From Trichosporon coremiiforme (lineage: Eukaryota; Basidiomycota; Tremellomycetes; Trichosporonales; Trichosporonaceae), in contig BCJJ01000004.1 in the NCBI GenBank assembly GCA_039545355.1, forward strand, positions 1,134,801 through 1,198,800: a DNA stretch of 64,000 nucleotides. The letters run 5' to 3'. The number at the start of each line of letters is the position of its first letter. The stretch's first letter is position 1. Both the position numbers and the translations under genes were made by a program. The notes below the pieces were generated by a model that was not told where the DNA came from, made no database searches, and saw nothing but the letters and a program-made list of their open reading frames with translations. Positions 34,286 through 45,582 of the stretch are shown here, piece after piece.

Positions 34286-35820
34286 TTAACGCGCGGCCGC
34301 CGTTTATGAAGGTCCACAGCGAAGAAGTGGACGAGACGGCCGCGCTCGAAGCTCTGACAGCGGAATTTTGTAGCAACCCAAGTTATTTTTTAGTCTTTCC
34401 TGAATAATGCGAGTAGTTTCTCAATCCTTACCCCTTGAGCGTACTTCTGCCTGCAGAGAAGCAGCTCGCCAGAGTGTGGCGGCGGTGACGGACGAAAGGG
34501 CGTCGTGCTGGCAATGTTGCGAGACGGCGCTCTCTTCGGTCTCAGTCGGCTTCCGAGCCGCTCTACTGGACCGACCGCACTCCAATGACATGGGTCGGGC
34601 ACAGCGGGCACCGCGCGGCGGTCGATGACGCGGAGCCCAGGGTGCCAAGGGGGCCGAAGAGCAGGGAGACAGGGCATGACGTTCCAGGCTCGGCCCTCTC
34701 TTGTCCGCCCTCGGCCTCCTCATGTGCCTACCTCCTGCAAAAATCTAAAATACAGAAGCCAAGAATAACTCTTCTGCCTGTATCCTGGGATCGTTCGATC
34801 CCGTTTCTTTGAACCACAAGTTGAAACGTTTTAGCTTACTCGTGAACTGCTCATCGCAAAACATGACTGGAAGGGGGAGAACGGTTGCTCCGCACCGAAC
34901 CTAATGGCTCATCGCGCAGGACGCCTTTCAGGCTTGCGTCAGGGTCTTGGTGGCATCCGCTCAGCGCGCCCAGAATGCCGCGCAAGCGCGCCGGCGCTTG
35001 GCCAGTATGCTGACTCGAAATCGAAGAGACAGAGCCGTAACGCTGTTTGTTTACTCCACTGGTGCCGAACGCTCTGAGCGCATCTCTGAACAGTCACAGC
35101 GAGCAGAGCGCAGTGGCGCACTGCATACCGCTGCCTGTCGTACAAAGCCGAATGGCCGCCCAGCTCCACTGCACCGACACGAGTCAGCTCCATCTGCTCC
35201 GACCAACCGAGCCGAATGACCTCGGTGATGCCCGTCCGAAAGTCTGGCGTCAGCGCCACTTGCGTATCGCTGATGCAACCTTCGCAAGACCTGACGCCCG
35301 CAGCGATGTCTTGGTTGCCCGCAGTGCGCAGTGAGCTTATCTTGCATTGTCGTCCTTGCCACTGGTCGCTCGCTCGCTGGAGGCAAAGGGGGTTCGGCAC
35401 TTGCGACCAGGAGGGGAACAATGGGGGAGGGAGGGAGAAAGAGTGCGGGGTGTGCCCAGAATAACTGAGATTCCACCATACCGCCCCGCACTCGCTCCAG
35501 CCCCAGATCTCCTCATATCGCCGCTGCGATCGGCTACTTAGGTTGTACGGCACGACGCGTAGTCGGTGATCATTGCCCAACGTACTTGGCATGCTAGGAC
35601 CCGGACAGGCCTCTCGCTTACCGACTTTCGTCTTGTCAATCAACAACACTGGTCGTTGCCCGCCGAAGCCAGCGGCGATCGCATCGAAGTCGTTCAGCGC
35701 GTCGAGGGAGTGGCGTTCGAGCCCAAGCCACTATCACCGTCAGCGTCAGCGGCGTCGTTACGTCATGTCGATCTGGTCGTGTGTAGTTGTTTCTCGCTAC
35801 GTGTTTGCTTCATCTCTAGT
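34286..35820. other. Stretch without a recognised gene
   Basis: About 1.5 kb between PMP3 and the 3' end of the broken P450-reductase gene. Open frames exist on both strands (for example 34939-35649 minus) but show no family motif or convincing codon pattern. Confidence 0.45.
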
Positions 35821-38800
35821 CTATCTATAGCTATGATCAGTCCGCACGGGCGGCAATGACGTGAAGACGTCCTGCTTGAACCTCTCCGACGTCGCCATCT
35901 TCTCCTCCGCCTCCAGCATACCATAGTCTTCCTTCTCGCTGACAATCCTTGCGAGACATTGACGCACGCCAGAGGCGAACTTGCTGCTTCCGCAAGTGTA
36001 GAACGCAGCCCCGCCCTCTAGCCACTGCGCAATGTCTCCGCGCTCAGCCCACATCCGGTCCTGGACGTATCGGCATCCCTCAACAAGGTTGTACGTGGGG
36101 TTTTCGGCGCGGCTCAATGCCAGCCTGAGCTCGAGCACGCCATTGCGGACCCAGTACCGCAGTTCCTCGTCATGGAGCACTGAAGCCACGTCGCGAGCGC
36201 CATAGTACAGCACCGTTCCGCCCGTTTTCAACCCGAGGCGAGCGCGCTCTGCCCGTTCAGCGATGAAACCCCGGAAGGGGGCTATAGCAGTGCCAGCAGC
36301 GAACATGACCAGTGATTCTTCAGCCGGAGGGGGGTGGAAGGTCGATCGGCGCACGGCACACGGCACAGAGTACCGTGTCCCCCTCAGCGAGGTTGGCAAG
36401 GTGTTGCGAAGCCACACCGCGACTGTGAATTGAGAAAGTGAGTTCGAGTCCGGGCGGGGCAGAGGCGATGGAATACTGCCTCGCGCGGATACGCGGGAGC
36501 GCGTAGAGATGTGTCCCAATGGCGGCCTTACGTCCGGGAAGCGCTCCAGCACGTCAATGAGCGAGAGACGCTGCAGGCGCACCGTGGTATAGTCGTCCGC
36601 CATGGCTGCCAGCCTCGACGCAGAGCTGAGAGCCCACTTAGGCAGAATGGTGAGGTATCGTTTCGGAATCACAGTGCCCAGTTCGAGGTAGCTTTCCAGA
36701 ACGTCCCAGGCCCTGAGTGGGCCTGGAGCCATCGGGCTGTGGATGTGGTCGTTCCCATTCAGGCCGAGGACGCGGAGAGTGCGCTCAACCTCGGAAGCGG
36801 GATTTTTGGGCAGGATGGCGAGATAGTCGCCCACTTGCCAGGGCTGGTCGACTTGGATCGCCGTGCTCATGATGTCGTCGGTGAGCTGGGTCTGCTTCAT
36901 GACGCGGCCGAGCACGAAGCCAGATACGGGGACACAGTTGGCAGAGTCCGGGATGCTCCATGCCGAAATGTCGGTCATGTCGACCTCCAAGTGGGCGCGG
37001 AGGCGGGAGGAGAAATCCTCAAAGTCGCTGAGCAGGTCGACGGCCGCGTCGCCCAGACTGAGGGGGAGTATACGTTCTGCCCCCAGCTCCGCCAAGCGGG
37101 CGTCTACCGAACGGGGAATGCGATGCAGCGTCGTGGCCCAGTCGCCCAGTCGCGATGTCCGACGCCGAAGACGGTGTGTTCGACCCCAGAGAGCGAGCCC
37201 TGCTCCATGTCTGCAAGGGACGCCAAGAAGATCCGCGCGTTCTCGGCCGGCTGTCCGTCATAGCTCGGGAGGATGGGCACGACTGGCCCATCAATGGGCA
37301 GTCTTCCGTCCGGCGCAGCGTCGTCGAGCGAGTCGAGTGTGACCGCAAAACCGGACTGCTTGCACTCCACAGCCAGATCTCCGGCGAGCGCCTCACATGC
37401 GCCATTGTTGGAGCCAAAGAGAATGTGCATCTTCCTCCGGGCCGAGATCCCACTGCCTCGGAGCGGGTCATGAGCTCCCGCAGCGGGCCGGTCTTCTTGC
37501 GTGAGGTGACTTTGATGCGGAAGTTGGCAGGCTTCATCGTGAGCGACCCCTGGATCTGGAGCTGGTATGCCGGGTCCACGAGAGAGAGGTCGAACCCATC
37601 CACGATATGAGATAGGGCAAGTGCGCCCCCCTGCATCGCGAACATGCGCCCGATGCAAGCTCTCCCACCAGCGCCGAAGGGCTTGTAGGCATCCGGAGGA
37701 TAGACGGTGCCATCCAGCCACCGCTCTGGGCGGAAAACCTCAGGCGACTCGAAAATCTCGGGGTCTCGATGCAGAGGCGGACGTCGGAGAACGCCTGCTC
37801 CACCTCGGCGCGCATCTTGGTGATGACGCTGGGCGTCTTCAGCATGTAGTATGTAGCAAAGGCGAGCAGACCGGACGTCGTCGTCCTGGAAGTTAGCTTC
37901 TCGCAGAGCGCACCAGAGCTACACTCGGGCTCCAACCTCTGAATGTGACTCACCTGCGATGAGGAAGGTTATCTCTTGGTACCGGATGTTCTCGTCTGAA
38001 AGACCTTCCCCAGTCTTTGCATCCTTGCCAAAGAGCATGCGGTCGAGCACATCGTGCTCGTCCAGCATCGGGTTGTCCCGTCGCTCGGCGACGATGTCGT
38101 CGCATACTTTGTTGCGAAGCGCAGTGTCCGTGTCCCAATGCCGCGAGGTAGCGGCGTGGAACACCTGCAGCGGGCCGCGGTTCGGTCTCATGAGCGCCTC
38201 TGTAAGAAGGCGATTCATGGCGCCGATGAACGGATGTGCCTCAGAGCGGTGGAACGAGTTGAAGAGGTATCCGAAGGAGCAGAGCGCAATCGTGTCCTTC
38301 CGTCAGTCAAGAACGATTCTGTCGCAACTCACAAAAGTCAGACGAGTGAATTGGTCAGTAGCCTCGAATAGCTCACCGCGGCGTGGCACTCCCACCAAAT
38401 CAGCATTTGTCCGAGGGGGTCGAGCATCTTCTCCTTAATCTTGCGAACAGATATTGCTCCAAAAGCGAGTACCAGAATGCGGTGCGCAATCCCAGCTCTT
38501 CTCGTCTTAGAGAGCGGTGAAGAGCCTATCGCCGGCAAAGCCGCGTACGGCGAGCAGGGTCGGGTCGATATGCTTGTGGGATTTGTCTTCGTCACACAAA
38601 GCGTGGACAACCTCGTGTGATGATGCCATGATCAGGGTCTCGCTTAGAAAGCTGATCTGATAGACGGTACCGTACTTCCTGTGAAGAGCGTTCAGGGTCA
38701 CGAAGCACTGGCTCATGTCGATATCGAGCAGGTTGCCGATGAGGGGATACCCCGCCGGTCCGGGGAAGGGCCTAGAGCCCTCAGAGTAGTCAAGTGTTCG

Positions 38801-38824
38801 AGTCATGGTGGTTGGTGAGGTCAT
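35821..38824 (-). pseudogene. Broken P450-reductase fusion (CYP505/P450foxy-like)
   Basis: Intact members are self-sufficient fatty-acid hydroxylases: a P450 haem domain fused to FMN and FAD/NADPH reductase domains. Recognisable pieces in order: N-terminal PFPGPAGYPLIGNLLDID, GDRLFTA, AHRILVLAFGAI, DTIALCSFGY, the haem-binding PFGAGGRACIG, a flavodoxin piece (FGSNNGACEALA, GHRDWA), and a long FAD/NADPH piece (VGDYLAILP, MFAAGTAIAPFRGF, FYTCGSS). Lesions: an in-frame TAA at 38507-38509, frame changes near 38495, 38376, 37886 and 37440, loss of the segment holding the ExxR helix, and an exact 8-bp tandem duplication at 37136-37151 that shifts the frame. Two normal-looking introns remain. With this many breaks a functional product is very unlikely. 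Confidence 0.85.
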
Positions 38825-39533
38825 GTTGTCGCTGCATTGCTTGTCTTTTATCCATGAGGTGGTCCATAGGGTTATACTGTGCTCGATGATGTCGTTGTCA
38901 AGAGTAGTGAGCTCGACGGACACTTTGTGCTGTCATCGTGGGGCACAGAGCCGGAGATGGAGTGACACTCCGACACCTCATACATATCGCTCCCCGATCA
39001 TTACCAATTCAGGCACTGCTTCTAAATCTAGGCCTCTCAGGATCAACAATCAAGGGGGGTGCAACCATCTCCGAAGCTTACGGACTCTTTCTAACACCAA
39101 GCACGATCTGGGACGTCTTGGGATCGTCATAGTGTCCGTCTGCAACGGCTTCGAAACAGCCGCCGAGGTGTTCTATGACCGTGCTATCGGTTTCCTGGGA
39201 AAGGCGGAATCACCATGATCCAAACCTATTTCGTTGAGCCCCATCGCATAGCTCGGCTCCCTAGCCCCTACCTACCACAGCTTGGCTTAGCGTCGAGCGC
39301 ACGCGACTGACTTTCGCCACTCTCCGCTGGTCGCCCACGCAACCCAAAATGACCTTCCGCAATTAATCGTCCACTCACTGTCCTGTCACTCACGCATTGT
39401 CCTCTCCAAGGCCTCCTTCGACCTTTCTGTCCACGGTTCCTTGTCCTCACCCCTGTTCTATAACCGCAACACAGAAGCCCACTGCTGGTCAGTGCTGGGC
39501 TGACCGGTACCCAACAACGCTCACACCGATCGA
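38825..39533. other. Divergent spacer between two broken genes
   Basis: About 0.7 kb between the starts of the P450-reductase pseudogene and the F-box pseudogene. Nothing recognised. Confidence 0.45.
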
Positions 39534-41660
39534 AATGAGTGACCTGCCTCGCAGGCCATGGACGTCGATGGAACTCTCCAAAGCCGCCGCTAGCCCCGTT
39601 GCCCTGAGAGACGGCATTCAGCAAGGTACCTCCTGCTCTTCCTTCACCGACACAGCCGTTCCGACTGGCCAACTCTTGGCACCCGTCCCAATATCGCCTA
39701 TCTGTTTGGTCGCCCCTCAGCCCGACCCGGTGCTTCCGCCTTCCAATCCTCTGACTGCTCTCGGCTTCGACATAATCTACCATATCCTCCTTCCTTACCT
39801 CCAAGTCGGCGATATTCTCAGCCTTCAAGCGACGTCAAAGACATGGTACGGTGCGCTTGGAGGATGCAAGAGCCTGTGGCGCATACGGGTCGAGGTTGCT
39901 GTCTCAGGCAGGCGGTTGAAAGAGCTGGATGAGATTGTCTTCAGCAGGACGACCAAGGCCGAACAGGACGGGCAGCCTCTAAAGCCCTTTGAGATCTCCA
40001 AGTTCTTGCGTGCCACTTGTGAGTCATTCTGCCTGCCATGGACCTGACATGCAAGGGCTTGAATGCGTACTCCCCGTCCGGCGGCTGGGACCAAGGTCGA
40101 TACTCTCACTACAGGACTCCTGCACACAGTGCTCGCCAGATTGTCGTCGACCGAGACGCCCGCCTGACATACGCCTTGACCGCTGAGAGACTGCCGACCC
40201 AGAGCGAAGTCGAAGCTGAGGTGCTGGAGGTGAGAGACTTGGACACTGGTAAGCTCCTGTCCAGGGTTGGTCAACTGCCGACCAAGGGCACGATCGTGGC
40301 AGGACACGGTTTCGTTGTCGTTTGGTGGGTTACCGTGCTCGCACATGGGGTGTATCCCCTTGCACCTGCTATCTACATTGAGGTGTACAAGGTTGGTTAT
40401 GGTCCTCGTTACTCCCACCGAAAGGTGAGACCTGAACTCGACCTCCCGCGAGGTGAGCTTGAGCTGGTGAAGTCTATCGCCCGCAACTACTGGATCTACG
40501 GTGCAACTTTGCACATCGACACTGGCGCAAGGGGACGCAGGACGACACTCGCTATAGTTGGGATGCCCTCCAAGCTTTCAAACGACAAGTATGCCGCATG
40601 CTCTGTGTACGGCACGATGCTTGGCCTTCCTTCGACGATGTGCCACCGCACTGGACAGCCAACCGCATGGAGAACCGCTACGTGCACTTTTACAACCTCG
40701 ATCTACCTGAAAACGAGGAGTACTCTATTCTGGATCTCGGCATGATCCTTGGATTCCACAAGAAAATCACCATCGACAACGTCTACGTCTTCATCAGCAG
40801 TGAAGCCAACATCCGCAGCCACGCTCGGTACGAACCCGAATTCGTCGTTGAGCTGTCACTGCACTCGAAGTATCTCTAGAACTCGTCGAGGTTGACCATT
40901 CAGCTTCAGAGGTATCAGGAGATTGCAGTCCGAGCTGCCGCGCATTCAGTGAGCCAGCGAGTGTACGACGGTGAGCTCGACAGCAAGAATCTGGATTTAG
41001 GCACAATGCTCGACATGGAGCTTGAACGCTCTCGCAGGAAGCCTGGAAGCCCCCGCGTTCGCAGTGCTTGGTTAACTCCCGAGGGATTCTACGGTACAAC
41101 AAACACGACCTACTAGCAGGACGTTGTGCACTCGACTTTCCAGAAGGACCCGGAGAGGTTCACCAAGGTTGCCGTTGCGAACCGACACCTAGTCATCACG
41201 ACAATCAAGGGCAAGATTATAGTCATCTACAACTACAGAGACCTCCTCGACAGCATGGACGCGAGTACGCTGAACCCATTTCAGAGAGCTACCATCCTCA
41301 GGAACAACATGATGGTAATATCGACTGACTCCAACGTTCTCCACCTCTCTACCCACGGCGACAAGATCGGCATCAGGCTCAGTAACGGCTTCCATACCCG
41401 GAGAGAGGACTTCCTGCTCTTCCTGGACGGCGGGTATCTGCCGGACCTGAACAACACAGACCGCCCGGTCCACCTCAAGAGCTGGACCATCATCTCTCCG
41501 ATCAACCGCAGTGTGCTCGCTTGCGGGAAGGAGACAGGCGGTATGGTCATTGACGACTTTGGCATCTGCCTGCCTGGCTTTCAGAAGTGTAAGCTGAGGT
41601 GTCAACGAGCCGAGCTGACTCACAGACCACCAATTCTTCCACTGGGGTCCGTTGCAGTGA
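39534..41660 (+). pseudogene. Disrupted F-box protein gene
   Basis: F-box proteins recruit substrates to SCF ubiquitin ligases. The first exon (39534-40018) holds an F-box-like helix set (LTALGFDIIYHILLPYLQVGDILSLQATSKTWY, given here only as a landmark near residue 80; core LGFDIIYHILLPYL). Downstream fragments in several frames look like one protein: GLNAYSPSGGWDQGRYSHYRTP, DRDARLTYAL, then PHWTANRMENRYVHFYNLDLPENEEYSILDLG. Lesions: the apparent intron 40019-40055 joins in the wrong phase, a frame change lies between about 40560 and 40620, and TAG codons sit at 40877-40879 and 41114-41116. A normal-looking last intron (about 41591-41626) and a stop at 41658-41660 remain. Recent decay, sequencing error or undetected introns are all possible; pseudogene is favoured. 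Confidence 0.65.
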
Positions 41661-41923
41661 TTGCGACTGCGTACCTTGTCATTGCATCACAGACACATAG
41701 CTTCATAAACATTTGTACGTCATATGCGAGCCGTCTCAGAGAGCCATGGCTCGTGCTTCGTTTCTTTTTCTTGAACATATTGTGCGTATGCGAATAATGG
41801 CATGTAATTAGGCGCTCAGTGGAAAGAAGGGGGTCTATATACAACTAATCGATGATGGGGGAACAATTAATAGCACAAAGGTTGTGGTGGATGACAATGA
41901 CAGTGCGTTACAAATGCAGGGTA

Positions 41924-44900
41924 TCATTTGCGCGGGCTCTTGGGCTCGGGCGGGCTTGGGAGGCGGAGCAGCGGTACCTGCTGATCATTCTCGATATCGA
42001 GGCGGACAAAGAGGCTGGCGAAGAGGAACTTGGACCTTGTCGCATCCTCGAGGGGAAGGTATCGCCATCCCCTCCCGCAATCGGCGAGGGGACGGATCCA
42101 CTGCGCGACGACACCGCTACCGCTCTGCTTGATCTCGAGGTGAAGGAAGGAGAGCGCGAGGAGACTCGGCTTGGTCACGATTGCAAATGTGAGGGTGCTG
42201 TCCCAGCGCGGGTTCAGGGTCGGTTCGTGGATGCGGCGCGTCTTTGTGCTCTCCTCGTAGTCGTCAGGGCCGTGCAGGGTCGCCTCGACGTAGAGGTCGG
42301 GCGTGGGCGGTAGGCGTTGGGCAGAGATAACGGTGAGCTTGACGCTGATCTTCTCCTCGCGCTCGTAGATCTTGGGATGGCGGAGACAGGGCGGTTTCAG
42401 CACATACCCGCCCGGAGCGAACAGGGCGTGGTTCAGGATCGTCCCCTGGTCCAGCGTCTGGTAGTTGAGGGACACCATCTGTGCCCCTGCCTCCCAGTAC
42501 GGAATCGGGTTGTAGTTGGAGCTACTGAGGCGGGACCCCTTGGGGTACACACGCGAGAGATGGGATGTGTTGTGCTTGACCCAGTCGCTCGCCTGGCCTG
42601 ACGCAAGGATCTTGTTCGACGTCCGCTCGCTGACGCTGAACATTTGGTTCGACGCGTAGTGAACCAGCTTGCTGAAACCGCGATACTTGGTGCCTTGGGT
42701 GTAGACTGCGAGGTCGACGAGTTTCTTGCTGAACTGCCCCGGCGCCTTGGGTGTGTTGATGCTCAGCTTGCGGGCTAAGCGGAGGATACTGCTGTCGCTC
42801 TCGGTTGTGCTGTCCGTGTCCGTCCGGTCCATAGTCGGGGGAGACGAGGATAACACTGGCGGCGAGAGGGAGGCTGCACCTATGCCGCCGCTGCTTGTGC
42901 TGCCACTCGACTGAATGGGGTAGAGCATGGAGGACGAGTTTGAGCCGCCCGACGGAGGTCCCTTCGCCTTGACCAGGATACGGCCCTTGAGTTGTTCCGG
43001 CGAAGGGATGCCGTCGACTCCCTCGAGCGGCTCGGTCACGAGCAGGTCGCCGAGCTCCTCGACGAGGATCTGGGCCAGCTTGTCCTGCTGCTCGAGCCCG
43101 CAGCGGACCTCCAATGAGAGAATGAGGGGGTATGGCGACGCGACAAAGGCGTATTTCTTAATAGCCTGGCACACGTCGCGCACGCCTACGCTCGACGTGA
43201 TCGTCTTGGCGTGGTACACGATCGGCTCGCCGCTGCCGTCATGGCAGTCGACTTGTTGTCAGCTGAAAGGTAAGAAGAGGGCAGCTTACTCTCTACACAT
43301 CGGCATCCGCCTAGAAGCACGCGCACGTATCCCTCAACGGTGCTCGCGCCCCGCCACTGCTCCGCGACCAGGTACGTGTTGTGGCTGCTCGAGATGAAGT
43401 AGTCCGTCAGGGGTTTTGAGAGGTCCTGCGCCGCGGCGGGGAAGTAGACGTTGTCCGGGCTCGAGAGGAAGAGCTTCACCGCGTCCGCGCCCCACACCCC
43501 GTGATCTCTCTTAGGAAGCGAGGGGATTGTGGATACCGGTGACGCGGGCGAGACCGGGAACGGAGGCACGGCTGTTCCGCTCGGACTCAGCGTGCCGCTC
43601 GGACTGACCGGATACGGGGACGAAGGCGCCGTCCACCAACCCGCTACGGTCGAGGTCGGGCTCGCGGATGCTGAGTCGTTCCATCCGACGTTCGACGTGC
43701 GCAGCACATGCTCGGCCTGCACTGCGTCGTGGATCAGAGCTGTGTTGGGCGTCTGCGGAATTTGCGACCCCTCGCTCTCGTCCACGGGAACACCCTCCAC
43801 GGACAGGCCCACGATTGGCTTCTTCCTCTCCCCTGTCTCCTGGTCATGGTGTGCCGAGTCGTTCCCGGACTCCTTTTGCTGCTCCTTCTCGCCCCGATCT
43901 GTCGGCGCTTTGTCTTCCTCGACCTCCACCTTGATCTCCGCCTGGGCCGGCGGCACGGCAGGCACCTTGACCACCCGGTGTGCAGGGGCCACAGGAAGCT
44001 CCTTAGGCTCCTGTTCATCCAGCTGTTCCAAGGGATACTCGGCGTAGCGCTCGAAGATGGCCGCGGCTTCGGACTCAGGCACGTGTTGGATTTGCGTCAG
44101 GAAGCGGATCACGCGCGCCTTGTTCAGCGGTCCGTCACGCGCGAGCCGAGCATACACGTCGTCGAGGTCGGGCCGCGTCTGAAGATCTCGCACAAGCTGG
44201 CGGAACGTTGCCGAGTCGATCGGGAACTGGGGTATCAGCTGCCTGCGAACGAGACTATAGGTGCTGTGAGGGGCGGGGTGTGCTCTTGCGCCCGGCCCCG
44301 CCCGCCCAGTCCACGCCCGCTCATGTGTCCAGATCGCAACGCATCAATCGCATGCGTCATTGCCGCACATCGCACGGCCTCTGCCGCCAAGAAGTGCGCA
44401 CCATTGGCAATGTAGCGCACACTGTGCCTTGGCTCAGCTCCCGCAGCGCATGTACTGCGGCAGCGACGTAGAGCCATGCAGGGACGCGCAGCACTCGTCA
44501 CGCACACACAGCCATGCGCAGGATGCAGAACTCACCTGATATCGCTTCAACGCCTCTGGCGTCAGATCCAGCCCCAGCTTTCCGCATAGTCCCTTGGCGG
44601 CCGCCTCGTTTAGTGTCTTCTGTCCGGCGGGCCAGAGTTGTCGGATGAATAGCAGATCGGGATCGGTCGCGGGCCCATGCGCGGCGCCAGAGACGACCTT
44701 GTCGCTCGACTGGGACACGAGGCCTTGCAGGGCACTAACCCACAGCTCGTAGACGTCGTCGGTGTGTGCGATGAGGTGCATGACCTTCCACACCGAGCCG
44801 CGAACGTAGACTATCGTGAGCCATCGCTTCGAATCGTACGTATCGGTCGGGGACTGGCCGAGGCGAAGCTCGCGGATGGACGTGATGTCGACTGCTTTGT

Positions 44901-45336
44901 TAGCTAGCTGAGAGGCTGTGAAAGCGGTGGATAGGACAACAACCGAGCCACACGGTGATGGAATACACTCACCTCGTCCACCCTTGAGGGAAGGCCAGGT
45001 GATTGCCATGTCGGTGAGGCGGACAGTCACCGGCTTGATCTTCTTGCTCGACACCTTGAGCATGGGGACGCCCGCCGCGAGAAGTGGGGGGACCCCTTCA
45101 ACCTCCGCGTCGGCCATGTTGGCGTGTGGTATGTTGGACGACGACAGGACGAGCACACGGTCGCGAGAAAACAAATTAGCGGCCGAGGCTGCGGGCTGGA
45201 CATGGCCGGTGGAGGTGAATGACGCCGTTGTGCCAGTTACACCATTGCACCTCTGGCGGTGGACCCGACGGAAAGGCACGACGGAACACAGCTTGCTGCG
45301 TGTTTCTATTTCAGTGTCAGTATCGCCATCGCTCAT
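41924..45336 (-). CDS. PLC1: Phosphoinositide-specific phospholipase C
   Basis: Plc1 hydrolyses phosphatidylinositol 4,5-bisphosphate to diacylglycerol and inositol trisphosphate. Four exons (44973-45336, 44536-44891, 43290-44226, 41924-43251) encode 994 aa. An N-terminal PH-like domain (KWLTIVYV-type strand, [12 protein letters not shown]) is followed by EF-hand-like helices ([24 protein letters not shown]). A poorly conserved Pro/Ser/Glu-rich linker of about 150 aa leads to the X box: [15 protein letters not shown] with catalytic His, and [13 protein letters not shown] across the third junction. The Y box ([28 protein letters not shown]) and a C2 domain follow. The second intron is 309 nt, unusually long here. 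The first ATG in frame was taken as start. Confidence 0.93.
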
Positions 45337-45582
45337 TCGTGCGTCACAAACCGATCGCCGGCTGCCTGGAACGGCCGACGCGGCGTCAGGACAGTCACGA
45401 CCATCAAAGAGAGCTTACAACCTGATATTCCGGGCGAGGACCACTGTGCATATGCCGGCGCCTCTAGCCAAGTCACGGAGAGAAAATGTACTCGATAGAT
45501 GCCCAATCTCCTAATACAAACACAAGCTGCTACCTATTATAACGACACAGAACCCTATCCAAAGTTAAGATCCTTCTTCCTT

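Noticed and set aside
40870..40903. GTATCT...TTCAG as an intron removing the F-box TAG at 40877
   Set aside because: Splicing it would join phase 2 to phase 0 and shift the frame of the conserved sequence that follows.
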